Source: Thermoplasmatota archaeon
GTDB taxonomy: Archaea > Thermoplasmatota > Thermoplasmata > Thermoplasmatales > Thermoplasmataceae
Direction: 5' to 3'
DNA: 59,467 bases
Assembly (NCBI GenBank): GCA_023484105.1
Contig: JAMDBD010000018.1
Location: forward strand, 1-59,467
Shown: in pieces, positions 1-9,275 of the stretch
How the letters are laid out: each line of letters starts with the position of its first letter
How positions within the stretch are numbered: the stretch's first letter is position 1
Position numbers and translations under genes: made by a program
Notes under the pieces: model-generated
Told to the model about the DNA's origin: nothing
The model's database searches: none
What the model saw: only the letters and a program-made list of their open reading frames with translations

Positions 1-22
1 TGTAACGAATTTTACACTGGAG

Positions 23-66
23 ATGAAAGACTTCACACGGTTACTCTTTCATCTGGTCTGAAGTCT
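23..66. repeat. Overlapping inverted repeats upstream of the IS element
   Basis: Two perfect inverted repeats share one arm region: a 9-bp arm at 23-31 pairs with 46-54, and a 7-bp arm at 30-36 pairs with 60-66. They cannot form together because they share bases 30-31. No gene is visible in positions 1-125. The structure may be the end of a transcript or a remnant of another mobile element cut by the window edge. Function unknown. Confidence 0.35.
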
Positions 67-125
67 GTTTATCTGGGATAATAGTTAATGCTTCAATAAA
101 TAACACAACAGCAACTGGAATTAAG

Positions 126-143
126 TGAGGATTTCCAAAAACC
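126..143 (+). repeat. Left terminal inverted repeat of the IS5-type element
   Basis: Eighteen bases beginning TGAGG match the reverse complement of 1208-1225 with two mismatches. This marks the transposase-binding left end of the element. Confidence 0.7.
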
Positions 144-183
144 TCCACCGAAACCTTTTTTCATGGCCTCATGATCAATATGC

Positions 184-1087
184 ATGAACCTGCTACAATC
201 CAGTTTCCCTGAATGGTATAAGGAGATTGAAAGTCTTGGGGACCCACTCTACGGTATATCAGATCGCATTGACTTCGAAAGGATCAGGCCAATACTTTCG
301 GATCTTTATGACAACAATACAGACAAGGGAGGAGGGCCAAATTATGATCCTGTACTCATGGTGAAGATACTGCTGCTCCAGCAATGGTATAACCTATCCG
401 ATCCCCAAATAGAAAGAGAGATCCATGACAGGATATCCTGACAGGCTTCCGGATCGAAATACAATATGGTATTTCCGTGAGAGATTATCGAAGACAGGAA
501 AGGATCGCCTTGTATTCAATGAAATTAGAGACCAGATCATGGCAAAGCGCATCAGAATCAAGAATGGCACCATGCAGGACGCATCCTTCATAGAGGCGGA
601 CAGAGGAGAATATGGAAAAACCAGGGGAAAGGATGCAAAGACCCGCAGGTCCAGGGATGGTGCATTCGCTACCAAGAATCATGAGCAACACTTCGGGTAC
701 AAGGCACATACTCTTGTGAACGAGATTAAGATCATAGAGGAACTGTCAGTTACACCTGCGAATGTGCATGATTCGCAGGTTGATCTTTCAATTCCAGGAA
801 TCATATGCTATCGTGATAAGGGTTATTTCAGATCTGAATGCAAAGGCATAAATGGAACCATGGATCGTGCTGTGAGAGGACATTCACTTCCAGTTAAGAG
901 TATACGCAGAAATGTCAGGATATCCAGGATCAGATCGGCGGTGGAACATCCCTTCGCCTTCATGAAGAGGATGTTCCATTTCTTCTATATGATGGTCACG
1001 ACAGTGCAGAGGGTAAGGGTGAAGACATACCTCACTGCAATGTGCTACAACCTTGTAAGGGCAAGATTCCTTGACAGGACAGCGTAA
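184..1087 (+). pseudogene. IS5-family transposase, frameshifted
   Basis: Two reading frames make one transposase. The first, from ATG 184 to a stop at 441, carries the IS5 N-terminal domain and ends at REIHDRIS. The second resumes near 428 with GYPDRLPDRNTIW and runs to 1087. In IS5 proteins a few residues (typically F..FL) lie between these two segments, and they are missing here. The rest looks intact: first Asp in the QDASFIEAD region, second Asp in YRDKGYF, and the catalytic Glu in AVEHPF. The junction sits at GGATATC, so a short deletion between two GGATATC copies is the simplest cause. The enzyme is presumably inactive unless ribosomal frameshifting occurs, which cannot restore the lost residues. 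Confidence 0.85.
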
Positions 1088-1207
1088 GCCATCGACAATC
1101 AGGAAAAATACAGTGAGAACGGGGATAAAATTGCCCCAATCAGAGTGAATTTGCATCTACTTTGCCTGAATCTCACAATCATTGATATGAGTCATTGTAA
1201 AATGTGT

Positions 1208-1225
1208 GGTTTTGGGAAAACCTCA
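1208..1225 (-). repeat. Right terminal inverted repeat of the IS5-type element
   Basis: Reverse complement matches 126-143 at 16 of 18 positions. It lies 120 bases after the transposase stop. Confidence 0.7.
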
Positions 1226-1370
1226 AGATTCGAAAAATAGAAAATTAATCCTTAACTCCGCGTTTTTGCGCAATAGGGATCACTTTTTATCACACTTTAA
1301 TCCCCATGAAATGCTTATTTCGTGCCATCCACAACATATTGCGAAAGATCTCTATATATTACCAATACTG

Positions 1371-2205
1371 TGTAATATTACTGCTCTTCCAGACTGGGTT
1401 AAAAAACACAAGACAAAGGGTGTTGAGATCCGTGTTTCCGGAAACAGATACTATGCCTATGAGATGACCAGCATATGGAATAGGGAGAAGAAAAAGGCGG
1501 ACAATATCAGTGGACAGGGCTGACAATGTAATGATGTATGAGAATGAACCGATATTCTGCAAACAGGTATCATTCACCATGGATGATCTTCACCTTAAGG
1601 GATACTTCTATCATTACAGGAAGAGAGAAGCTGACGAACTGTCTGATTTCCACAGGAAACTATCGGAGAAAAGATCCGCAATTGAAAAATTACAGATCAG
1701 GCCAGGCATAAGAGAAACGATAGAATCAATTGCATCGCATTACGGGAAATACTTCACCTGGAGGATAGAAGATGGCAGAATCAAAACAATGGCAAGGAAC
1801 AACACCATCTTCGCTGCAGAGAATAGGATGGGAAGATTCCTCCTTGTGTATAAAGGTGAATACACGCCACTGGAATGCCTTTCCATATATCGCAACCGGG
1901 ATAATATTGAGAAGGCATTCCGCATGCTGAAGACAGATCTGGACATATTTCCCATGAGGGTGAGGAAAGAATCAACCATCAGGGGAATGCTGTTCATATT
2001 CTTCATATCGCTCATAATAAGGACGGCGCTCATGAGGGGAATGATCTCATCAGGTCTGATGAATAGATACTCGCTGGAGAAAATGCTGCTGGAACTGGAG
2101 AAGCTGCATGTTGTGGAGGATGCAAATGGCGGATTGAGCGAACTCGAAAGTACAAGAAAGCAGAAGGACATCCTTGATGCACTTGAAAAGGTATCGTGGT
2201 GGTAA
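1371..2205 (+). pseudogene. IS4/IS1634-like transposase, internally deleted
   Basis: The N-terminal piece (about 1371-1523) reads LPDWVKKHKTKG and RYYAYEMTS, typical of the start of large IS1634/IS4-type transposases. The frame then breaks. The C-terminal piece (about 1513-2205) reads ENEPIFCKQVSF, then YRNRDNIEKAFRMLKTDL, the conserved C-terminal block containing the catalytic Glu, followed by IIRTALM. The central few hundred residues that should carry the first two catalytic Asp residues are absent, so this is a dead fragment. Its 3' end abuts an HxlR-type gene fragment with no visible terminal repeat between them. The exact left boundary is uncertain. Confidence 0.75.
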
Positions 2206-2492
2206 AAGCAGGGAGATCAGGATTTAACGAAATGCTGAAGACTGTGGAAGGCCTCAACTCCAAAACCCTCTCTTCGACGCTGAAGTATCTGGAGAGCCAT
2301 GGAATTATTGCTAGGGTAGTTGAAAGCACAAGGCCATTCAGGGTAAGATATTCTCTCACAGAGAAAGGAAGGGCACTTGAGGGACCACTTAAGGATCTGC
2401 AGAAGTGGGAAGAGAACTGGATCATAAATGGGAAGACAAATCAGGTCAATCCATTACAAATCAATGAACGAAGTGATCTTCCAAGCGAGTAA
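2196..2492 (+). pseudogene. HxlR-type winged-helix regulator, 5'-truncated
   Basis: The readable part begins at about 2208 with GRSGFNEMLKTVEGLNSKTL and continues to SLTEKGRAL, the recognition helix and wing of HxlR/MarR-like winged-helix DNA-binding proteins. The N-terminal 25-30 residues of the family (the helix before FNEML, including the usual KW.. segment) are missing. Their place is taken by the end of the transposase fragment, and the nominal GTG start at 2196 lies inside transposase codons. The C-terminus overlaps the convergent Mut7-C gene by 32 bases. It is most likely a non-functional remnant left by transposition followed by deletion, though a short product could still be made. 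Confidence 0.65.
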
Positions 2493-2949
2493 TTATTGAA
2501 TTTATGGTCTTCAGAATAGACACATAGTGCGTCCCTTCCCAGTATATCTTTCCACAGTTGGGACAGACAAAGGCAGAGTCAAATCTGGTACGCACGCCAT
2601 CTGGAACCCGATCCGCTACCAGGTTCATCGGCAGCCTGGAGGTCTTTCCATTGCACACTGGGCACCTGGTAAAGAAGAGTTCCCTTGACGGGGGGAACCT
2701 GGAAAGAAACTGTGCAAGCTGACCATCGATGTTTTCAGATTGAACATACATGGAATAACTGTACCTATTGGAAAGCTCCCAATCCCTTGTAAGCAAGAAT
2801 AAATTACTGCTAATGCAATATTCAATTATTTTGTCATCATCCCAGTCTGATGGTGCGTATTCTATCGAGTAACCCATCATCCTGAGCCACCTGGTGAGTC
2901 TGCCTAGCATCCTGTCCGCAAAGAACTCTTCAGTCCGTAAGTTCGTCAT
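2461..2949 (-). CDS. Mut7-C (PIN-like) RNase domain protein with zinc ribbon
   Basis: A 162-residue protein matching the Mut7-C family (formerly DUF82). FFADRMLGRLTRWLRMMGY at residues 9-27 is the family's hallmark N-terminus; Asp residues there and in DDDKI and LLTRDWEL form the presumed metal site of this PIN-like fold. Residues 95-135 carry two CxxC pairs (CPVC and CPNC), a zinc ribbon. Family members are predicted nucleases; the substrate is not established. It starts at ATG 2949. An A/T-rich TATA-like stretch near 2976-2984 lies about 27-30 bases upstream, which suggests a leaderless transcript. Its 3' end overlaps the truncated HxlR gene on the other strand. Confidence 0.85.
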   Translation of the reverse strand: MTNLRTEEFFADRMLGRLTRWLRMMGYSIEYAPSDWDDDKIIEYCISSNLFLLTRDWELSNRYSYSMYVQSENIDGQLAQFLSRFPPSRELFFTRCPVCNGKTSRLPMNLVADRVPDGVRTRFDSAFVCPNCGKIYWEGTHYVSILKTINSIITRLEDHFVH

Positions 2950-3021
2950 GTTTGCCCTCTACCAATTCTATGGATATAATTTAAAGTGGTCGTATATGGC
3001 AGGATGAAAAGCAAAAGGGAA

Positions 3022-4506
3022 TCACCTATTTGTATAATCCTCGTATGGGTCAAATCCAATGATGCCCTTGGACGGTTCAAGGGATGTGAGCTCTAGCGGG
3101 AGACCTTTGGTCTCTCTGATAGTAAGCATTGTTATTACTGCACCAAGAGTTGAGAAAAATGCTAGAAGTTCGAATTCTCCAGCCTGTCCAAGCACATATC
3201 CCAGGATCAGGAAGAGAAAAGTGAATATTCCGGCCCCAAGTTTCGCAACAGAGGATGCAATTCCATGGGCTGTAGCCCTAATCTCAGTTGGAAAGAGTTC
3301 TGTCGGCAAAATGAAAGTTGTGGTATTTGGGCCCATGTTACCGAAAAGATACGAAATGCCGAAAACCGCTATGAAGAGGCTTACGTCATCTTCAAGGGTA
3401 CTGTAGAAAATTCCCAGCACTAGGTAGGATACCGCCATGACCAGAAACCCTAACCACTGAAGTGTCTTCCTGCCTACGATGTCCACAGTAGCTACGGCAA
3501 TAAAGTATCCCGGGACGGCAAAAGCTGCAGCAAGTATGGTATCGCCAATTGCCGTGTTCATAACAGCAGTTTTCAGGGGTCCAGTTGTGCCATATCCAAT
3601 ATTATTCAGGATAAAGCTGTTGTTCAAAGTGGTACCGTAAAATGCCATATCAAAAATGAACCAGGTTAATGATGTGCCCAGAATGAAAGTCAAGTATTTT
3701 CTGATCATCTTTGGATAATCAGTCTTTTTTGAAACAGTGTTAACAGTTCCGGCTATCTCAGCAGCATCTCCACCAACAATTGTTTTCGTGGCTTTTGAGG
3801 CATATTCTGCATTACCTCTAACCTGCAGGGAAAACCTTGGAGTCTCCAGCATTTTCCTTCTCAGGTAAACCACGTAAAGCGCAGGTACAGCGCCAAATCC
3901 AAGCATGAACCTCCAGGAATAGGAAAGTGGAATTGTATAAATCGAAACCAGTCCTACAAGAGCACCTGCAAGCAAACCAAATCCCTGCATTGCGAATACC
4001 ATTCCAACAAGCTTTCCCCTGTGCTTGCTGCTTGAATACTCGCTCATAATAGTGGAGCTCAGGGGATAATCGCCGCCAACTCCTATACCAAGAATAAATC
4101 TGCTAATCACCAGCATTGTGGAATTTACTGAAAATGCTGAAATAATTGTGAATGCTATGATGATCCCAAGTTCAATTCCGTAAACAGCTTTCCTTCCAAG
4201 GCGGTCAGAAATGTTACCGAATATGAATGCACCCACAAAGGCACCAAAGAGGGCCGCTGAGGTGATTGCACCTTCCACTACTGAGAGAGTCGGAACACGG
4301 TAACCGAGCAGAACAGTATACCCAGACGCGGTCACATTCAGATTGAAGCCGGCTGGAGAAGCAAGAATCGGCATTGCAACGGTGAGCACGAAAAGCAGGT
4401 AAGCATCTGTGAAGAAACCCATCCCAGCAATAACCATCGTTTTGATGTGTCCCTTTCTGAGCCCAGAATTATCTAGGGATCTGAGTATCTCATCTGACTG
4501 GTCCAA
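3022..4506 (-). CDS. MFS transporter, phosphate:H+ symporter (PHS)-like
   Basis: A 494-residue, 12-helix major facilitator protein. The loop 2-3 signature reads GNISDRLGRKAVYG and the helix 4 segment reads GIGVGGDYPLSSTIMSEY. The GGDYPLS motif and the WFIFDMAFYGTTLN segment after a long central cytoplasmic loop are characteristic of the PHS (Pho84-like) family, so import of phosphate or another organic or inorganic anion with protons is a fair inference. The substrate cannot be read from sequence, and sugar or aromatic acid transport remains possible. The start used is TTG 4506, as no ATG precedes the first acidic residues. It diverges from the GNAT gene across a 146-base promoter region with TATA-like sequences in both directions. 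Confidence 0.85.
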   Translation of the reverse strand: MDQSDEILRSLDNSGLRKGHIKTMVIAGMGFFTDAYLLFVLTVAMPILASPAGFNLNVTASGYTVLLGYRVPTLSVVEGAITSAALFGAFVGAFIFGNISDRLGRKAVYGIELGIIIAFTIISAFSVNSTMLVISRFILGIGVGGDYPLSSTIMSEYSSSKHRGKLVGMVFAMQGFGLLAGALVGLVSIYTIPLSYSWRFMLGFGAVPALYVVYLRRKMLETPRFSLQVRGNAEYASKATKTIVGGDAAEIAGTVNTVSKKTDYPKMIRKYLTFILGTSLTWFIFDMAFYGTTLNNSFILNNIGYGTTGPLKTAVMNTAIGDTILAAAFAVPGYFIAVATVDIVGRKTLQWLGFLVMAVSYLVLGIFYSTLEDDVSLFIAVFGISYLFGNMGPNTTTFILPTELFPTEIRATAHGIASSVAKLGAGIFTFLFLILGYVLGQAGEFELLAFFSTLGAVITMLTIRETKGLPLELTSLEPSKGIIGFDPYEDYTNR

Positions 4507-4550
4507 TAGACTTCACTCAAGGAAATAAACTGAACAAATTTACGGTTTAC

Positions 4551-4588
4551 CTATATACGTTATCTATCCTAAATAGCACTATATATGA
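4551..4588. promoter_or_regulatory. Divergent TATA boxes between MFS and GNAT genes
   Basis: CTATATA at 4551-4557, read on the minus strand as TATATAG, lies about 45 bases before the MFS start. CTATATATGA at 4579-4588 points toward the acetyltransferase. Both resemble archaeal TATA boxes. Start sites are inferred, not seen. Confidence 0.4.
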
Positions 4589-4652
4589 TAAGATTAAACG
4601 TTGTGAAAGGAATTCAGCCATGCGCTATGAAACGGGCTGAAATACCGTTCCA

Positions 4653-5384
4653 ATGGGTCTGATGCGTGGCTATATGGAAAAAACCGTGATAAGGAAGGCA
4701 ACAGAAAAAGATTGGGCTGCGATATCCAGGATATCTTCCATTGCAATGTATGACGATTACATCAATGAGATAGGGCCAGGCTACCTGAAGATCGGTGATA
4801 CCTTTGTTCTGGAAAAAGGCAATCTGCTGGGTTTCCTGAAAATACAATACATGCCTGATGGGTTCCTCTATGTGAGCGGCTTAAGGGTGGACCCGACCGC
4901 CAGGAGACAGGGTATAGGAGAAAATCTCACTCGTTATGCCATATCGCTGGCTTTCGATTCTGGAAAGAAGGGAGCCAGAGTGCTCATCCATCCCGAAAAT
5001 CATGCCAGCCTTTCCCTCTCCAGAAAACTGGGATTCTACCCAATAGAGTCATTCCATTTCTTCCTGGGCGAGATTGATTTCTCAGGCTTTTCGGAATCCA
5101 AGAGCTGGCCAATGCGCATCATCGATCTGGGATTTGAGTACTCCCTTCCCACAGAAAACTTTCCTGCAACGCTTATGCAAAAAGGCTCCTTGCGAATATC
5201 TGTGTCGAAGATGGATCCCATATGGAACAATCGGACACTCACCATACTTGGAAATGGGCAGATATCCTTCAGAAATGGGAAATCGCTCATCTCCTTTCCA
5301 GAGGATTACTTTACCGGAACTCCTCCAGATCTGGAGCCTCTATCTGGATTTGAGAGCGCCGTTCTTCTTGAGAGGAAGTTCTGA
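4653..5384 (+). CDS. GNAT-family N-acetyltransferase
   Basis: A 243-residue protein. Residues 1-140 form a GNAT domain: beta strand VSGLRVDPTARRQGIG contains the acetyl-CoA pyrophosphate-binding motif (Q/R-x-x-G-x-G/A as RRQGIG), followed by HPENHASLSLSRKLGF, the usual motif B helix. The remaining 100 residues are an extra domain with no motif I recognise. The acceptor substrate is unknown. In-frame ATGs also occur at 4662 and 4674; the product from 4674 begins MEKTVIRKATEKD, which resembles typical GNAT starts and may be the true N-terminus. The gene stands alone downstream of its own TATA-like box. Confidence 0.8.
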   Translation: MGLMRGYMEKTVIRKATEKDWAAISRISSIAMYDDYINEIGPGYLKIGDTFVLEKGNLLGFLKIQYMPDGFLYVSGLRVDPTARRQGIGENLTRYAISLAFDSGKKGARVLIHPENHASLSLSRKLGFYPIESFHFFLGEIDFSGFSESKSWPMRIIDLGFEYSLPTENFPATLMQKGSLRISVSKMDPIWNNRTLTILGNGQISFRNGKSLISFPEDYFTGTPPDLEPLSGFESAVLLERKF

Positions 5385-5575
5385 AAGATCAATATTTTAC
5401 CTTGGTAGCTTCTGCGGAGAATCCGGTGAAGCAGAGAACCCCAGGGAGGGTGGCCGAAGCCTTTAAGCAAAAACCTTTGAGTGTAAGGCCGTCCGGGCGT
5501 TCAGAACAAAAGAGGAGGATTGAAAATATCCTTATGTTGATATGACCATTTATCAACCGAGAATTGACAATGTCT

Positions 5576-5584
5576 TTTATACTA
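5576..5584 (+). promoter_or_regulatory. TATA box for the DsrE-like gene
   Basis: TTTTATACT lies 32-40 bases before the ATG at 5616, the expected distance for an archaeal promoter giving a very short leader. Confidence 0.45.
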
Positions 5585-5615
5585 AGAGCCAATCTTTTTT
5601 ATTAGATTGAGAAGT

Positions 5616-5960
5616 ATGGCAGAAAAAGCGCTTGTTATAATTGCATCAGGGGCAGAGGCAAGAGAAAAGGCATTAACAGGAATAATGTATGCAGTCAATG
5701 CTGTTAGGTACAAATGGCTCGAGGACGTTCGCCTCATTTTTTTTGGGCCAAGTGAAAAACTGTTACTGACAGATGATGATGAAATTAAAAAGAATATGGA
5801 AATTATTCAGCGAACAGGGCTCGTTCCTATGGCCTGTGCAGCAATTGCCAGAGAAGAAGGTATAGAACCTGCACTACTTGAAAAAGGTATAAAGGTTGAG
5901 TATGTCGGTTCTATCATAAGCTCCCTGATAAAGGAAGGATACGCAGTTCTGTCGTTCTGA
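5616..5960 (+). CDS. DsrE/DsrF-like sulfur-relay fold protein
   Basis: A 114-residue protein of the DsrE-like alpha/beta fold: MAEKALVIIASG as first strand, AVNAVRYKWLEDVRLIFFGP as helix-strand, and C-terminal VEYVGSIISSLIKEGYAVLSF. A cysteine in the loop VPMACAAIA (about residue 72) is placed like the potentially reactive cysteine of some DsrE relatives. Family members take part in sulfur transfer or have unknown roles. ATG 5616 is preferred over TTG 5607 because the product then starts at the first strand and the TATA box is well placed. Monocistronic. Confidence 0.7.
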   Translation: MAEKALVIIASGAEAREKALTGIMYAVNAVRYKWLEDVRLIFFGPSEKLLLTDDDEIKKNMEIIQRTGLVPMACAAIAREEGIEPALLEKGIKVEYVGSIISSLIKEGYAVLSF

Positions 5961-6336
5961 GAATGGATAGATGACACTGGCGCTAAGTAAGTGTGGTTTC
6001 ATGTTTGAGATATGATGATCTACACTGTGGCATGTCGCATTAATTCAGTCAAATAGAACACAACTTTGTCTATAGGATAACCACCTTTGTATAAGCATTT
6101 GATCCTGAGGTACGCATCAGGAGGATCTCATAGAATGCAACAAATATAAACACTCGCAAACGCCTAAAGAGAATAGAAAGGGACAGGCTTTCTGAATGAG
6201 CATGGAGTCTTTGATTCATTATGCTACTTTAATAAATGGTCATGTGTTGCAACCTTTCTCCAAAAAAAATAAAGATCTACCAGGAAGAAATTAAGGACTA
6301 TTATTCAATGCATCTATACGAGAACAGGACCATACC
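5961..6336. other. Intergenic region without a recognisable gene
   Basis: 376 bases between convergent genes. No ORF with family resemblance, tRNA or clear terminator hairpin is seen. Short open stretches near 6130-6200 and 6260-6340 read like lysine- and glutamate-rich coding sequence but are broken by stops. They could be decayed gene fragments; this is not proven. Confidence 0.4.
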
Positions 6337-7251
6337 TCAGGACTGTGAGTCTTGAGGACCTGGCCCACTTCTACCTCTTCTTCTCTTAATTGCCATCTTA
6401 ACAGTCTCCTCAGTAGCATCGAAATTTTTCGGCAATCCTTTGCCCTGAACGTAGTCGAACAGAATAAGCCGGAAAATATTAGAAAATACGCTGTAGAAAA
6501 CCATGCCTATTACAATGATTACAATGCCGGAGGCTATACCTATAATGCCTAGATAAAGGCCGAGTGCCGGGAGTATAAGGAGGAGTGAGACAATGAACAG
6601 AACAAAACCAGCGAAAACAATACCAAGACTGACCAGATCAACGTATGCGAATCCGCCAAAAACAGATCCGAAGTATCTGTAGATGACGTGATAGCTATCC
6701 TTGGCTGCCTTTATGGGGCCAACTCTATTCTCTGTAATTGAAGGTATTGCAAAAAGAGTTGCAGCTGCAAGGGCCATTCCGCCAACTATTCCAAGGATCG
6801 CTCCCCCTATGCCTCTTATCCTCTTCTCTATCATCCTAAGTATTGCAAGCACAATAAAATAAAAAAGCGCCCACTCCAGCGCCAGCTTCGAGTAACTTTT
6901 GGCCATTCCAAGGCTCTCGAAGACTCCAATATGTTCGCCCTCCTCAAACTTCTTGAAAGAAAGATACATTGCTATAGTGACATAAACCGAGATAAACCCG
7001 ATGATTATGTAAAACAAAGCGGAAGCAGCGATAAAAATTACCCCACTGAGGCTGGAAAGATTAGAGAAACTAAGGGTTGGAAGACCTAAAAAGCCAAAAA
7101 CAAGCCCTGCAAAAAGAAAGAAATATGCAACGGCAGCAATCAAAGCAAAGGCAACCATGGTGAATGGATATAGAAATAATTTCTTGTCCGTCATTATCAG
7201 TTTTCTTGTAGCCCTAGCAAGGCGCCAGCCAGCCTTAACCCGCTCGAACAT
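6337..7251 (-). CDS. DUF6159-like integral membrane protein
   Basis: A 304-residue polytopic membrane protein. It begins MFERVKAGWRLARATRK, an amphipathic segment followed by about six to eight hydrophobic stretches and ending in a basic tail (KRRRGRSGPG). The start motif, the LIMTDKKLFLYPF segment before the first helix and the YFGSVFGGFAYVDL segment resemble the DUF6159 family, whose function is unknown. ATG 7251 is chosen over TTG 7272 because it begins exactly at the conserved amphipathic helix. A TATA-like A/T tract lies just upstream. Monocistronic. Confidence 0.7.
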   Translation of the reverse strand: MFERVKAGWRLARATRKLIMTDKKLFLYPFTMVAFALIAAVAYFFLFAGLVFGFLGLPTLSFSNLSSLSGVIFIAASALFYIIIGFISVYVTIAMYLSFKKFEEGEHIGVFESLGMAKSYSKLALEWALFYFIVLAILRMIEKRIRGIGGAILGIVGGMALAAATLFAIPSITENRVGPIKAAKDSYHVIYRYFGSVFGGFAYVDLVSLGIVFAGFVLFIVSLLLILPALGLYLGIIGIASGIVIIVIGMVFYSVFSNIFRLILFDYVQGKGLPKNFDATEETVKMAIKRRRGRSGPGPQDSQS

Positions 7252-7640
7252 TGGGTGGCGATTACAGTCCAATTAATAAATTTAGCATAAATCTATGCTT
7301 AGAAATCGAAAAAGGCAGGCCTAACTGCACATTTCTCATGCAATAGAATTACTCGCACTCCCATCTGTATTGTTTCCCAGTCTATGGTTACACACCCACT
7401 CACCTTGTGTAGTTTGTATTTCGCAGCATGTGAAGGAAAGATGAATAAGGCCTGGAACGATTAACTTCTGCTAGAAAGACAAGGTGTGTTACTGCTGAAG
7501 CCATAGCAAGTAAAAAACCGGTCTCTTCTGAGGAAAACGAGCAATAAATTCAGAAGTCAAGTATAAATACTGTATTAGAAGATAAAAGCAAAAGAATTAG
7601 CAAGGATTATATAGAAGTTTATTTTTACGTGGTGATTAAC
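7252..7640. other. Upstream region of the thermosome gene
   Basis: 389 bases with no gene visible. Positions 7561-7570 hold a good TATA box (GTATAAATAC). A second A/T-rich box lies at 7608-7615. The remainder shows no repeat, tRNA or heat-shock operator that I recognise. Confidence 0.5.
7561..7570 (+). promoter_or_regulatory. TATA box of the thermosome gene
   Basis: GTATAAATAC with a purine-rich flank; the inferred start site near 7595 would give a leader of about 45 bases containing the ribosome binding site GGTGAT at 7631-7636, four bases before ATG 7641. The alternative TATATAG at 7609-7615 would give an almost leaderless mRNA. Confidence 0.55.
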
Positions 7641-9275
7641 ATGATAGGTGGACAGCCAGTTTTCATATTGAAGGAAGGCACTAAGAGGGAGTCTGGTAAA
7701 GACGCTATGCAGAATAACATAGAGGCTGCCAAAGCAATATCCACATCGGTTAGGTCCACTCTTGGACCACGCGGTATGGATAAAATGCTTGTAGACTCTC
7801 TTGGAGACATTGTCATAACAAATGACGGTGTAACTATCCTAAAAGAAATGGATGTGGAGCACCCGGCAGCCAAGATGATGGTTGAAGTGTCAAAAACTCA
7901 GGACAGCTTTGTCGGTGACGGTACCACAACCGCTGTAATAGTGGCCGGCGCATTGCTGTCGGAAGCGGAAGGACTCATAAAACAGAATGTACATCCGACA
8001 GTGATATCAGAAGGCTATAGAATGGCTTCAGCACAGGCGAAGAAGATTCTGCATGAAATGGCCAAACCGGTCAAGATAGAGGATAAGGAACTGCTGGAAA
8101 AGATGGCATCAACTGCGCTAAGCAGCAAAAGCGCATCGGGAAGCAAGGAAAAGCTTTCAAACATCTCTTATGAGGTCGTGAAGAGCGTTGCTGAGAAGAT
8201 TGAAAACAGATATGTTGTAGACTTCGACAACATTCAGCTGGTAAAGAAGAAGGGCGGAGAAATAGACGATACCGAGCTCATTTATGGTATAATTGTTGAC
8301 AAGGAAAAGGTACATCCTGGGATGCCCGACTTTGTAAAGGATGCGAAGATAGCCTTACTGAACGCAGCACTGGAAATCAAGAAACCCGAGTTCGATACTA
8401 ATATACGGATAGATGATCCATCTATGATACAGAAGTTCCTTCAGCAGGAAGAATCGATCCTCAGGGACATGGTCAAGAAGGTTAAGAGCACTGGTGCAAA
8501 CGTACTCATAACCCAGAAGGGAATTGATGACCTTGCACAGCACTTCCTGGCTAAGGAAGGGATATACGCAGTTAGAAGAGTAAAGAAGAGCGATGTTGAG
8601 AAACTTGCAAAAGCCACAGGAGCTGCCATAGTCAGTTCAATCGAAGAGCTGACGTCCGCTGATCTCGGAACAGCAGAGCAGGTGGAACAGAAAAAGATAG
8701 ACGAAGACTATCTTACCTTCGTCACTGGATGCAAGAACCCGAAGGCTCTCAGCGTTTTGATCAGAGGGGGAACTGAACATGTTGTGGATGAAATAGAGAG
8801 GTCCATAACAGACTCAATCCATGTGGTTGCCGCGGCGATTGAGGATGGGAAATACACATCCGGAGGAGGTTCTTCAGCTGCTGAAATTGCTTTCCGCCTT
8901 GGTGAATATGCAAGGAAGGTTGGAGGAAGGCAGCAGCTTGCAATTGAAAAGTTCGCCAATGCTATGGAGGAGATACCCAGGGCTCTTTCTGAGAATGCCG
9001 GTCTTGATCCCATTGACGTGATCATAAAGATCAGGAGTAAACACGCTGATGGTCAGAAGTATCATGGTATCAACGTCTATACTGGAGAGGTTGAAGACAT
9101 GATAAAGGCTGGCGTAATCGAACCAATAAGGGTCGGAGAGCAGGCAATTGAATCAGCCACAGAGGCAGCTGTGATGATACTGCGCATAGACGACGTGATA
9201 GCAACCAAGTCCTCTTCCGCTGGAGGTTCTAAATCTCCTCCTGGAGGCGGTGAAGGCGCAGGCTCTGAGGATTAA
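7641..9275 (+). CDS. Thermosome subunit (group II chaperonin)
   Basis: A 544-residue group II chaperonin that folds proteins in the cytosol by ATP-driven closing of a double ring. Visible signatures: LGPRGMDKM near residue 44, [10 protein letters not shown] near 61, GDGTTTAV near 93 (phosphate-binding loop with catalytic Asp), and GGGSSAAEI near 410, all equatorial ATP-site motifs. The C-terminus is a Gly/Ser-rich tail ending GSED and lacks the GGM repeats found in some thermosomes. ATG 7641 is chosen because GGTGAT at 7631-7636 is an ideal Shine-Dalgarno; GTG 7629 would lie before it. Alpha versus beta type cannot be assigned by eye. It is transcribed alone. Confidence 0.97.
   Translation: MIGGQPVFILKEGTKRESGKDAMQNNIEAAKAISTSVRSTLGPRGMDKMLVDSLGDIVITNDGVTILKEMDVEHPAAKMMVEVSKTQDSFVGDGTTTAVIVAGALLSEAEGLIKQNVHPTVISEGYRMASAQAKKILHEMAKPVKIEDKELLEKMASTALSSKSASGSKEKLSNISYEVVKSVAEKIENRYVVDFDNIQLVKKKGGEIDDTELIYGIIVDKEKVHPGMPDFVKDAKIALLNAALEIKKPEFDTNIRIDDPSMIQKFLQQEESILRDMVKKVKSTGANVLITQKGIDDLAQHFLAKEGIYAVRRVKKSDVEKLAKATGAAIVSSIEELTSADLGTAEQVEQKKIDEDYLTFVTGCKNPKALSVLIRGGTEHVVDEIERSITDSIHVVAAAIEDGKYTSGGGSSAAEIAFRLGEYARKVGGRQQLAIEKFANAMEEIPRALSENAGLDPIDVIIKIRSKHADGQKYHGINVYTGEVEDMIKAGVIEPIRVGEQAIESATEAAVMILRIDDVIATKSSSAGGSKSPPGGGEGAGSED

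Larger units (their letters stand above)
126..1225 (+). mobile_element. IS5-type insertion sequence with terminal inverted repeats
   Basis: An element of about 1100 bp bounded by 18-bp imperfect terminal inverted repeats at 126-143 and 1208-1225 (16 of 18 positions match, starting TGAGG at the left end and as its reverse complement at the right). It contains a single IS5-type DDE transposase broken by a frameshift. No convincing target-site duplication is visible at the outer edges. The left and right flanks do not obviously belong to one interrupted gene. The repeats are well preserved, so the insertion or its inactivation seems fairly recent. Confidence 0.75.

Noticed and set aside
5430-5520. 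Possible tRNA (GGGTGGCCGAAG.. followed by a GTTCAGAAC-like stretch)
   Set aside because: No acceptor stem or T-stem closes and no CCA-adjacent 3' end is seen; it is only a D-arm-like string.
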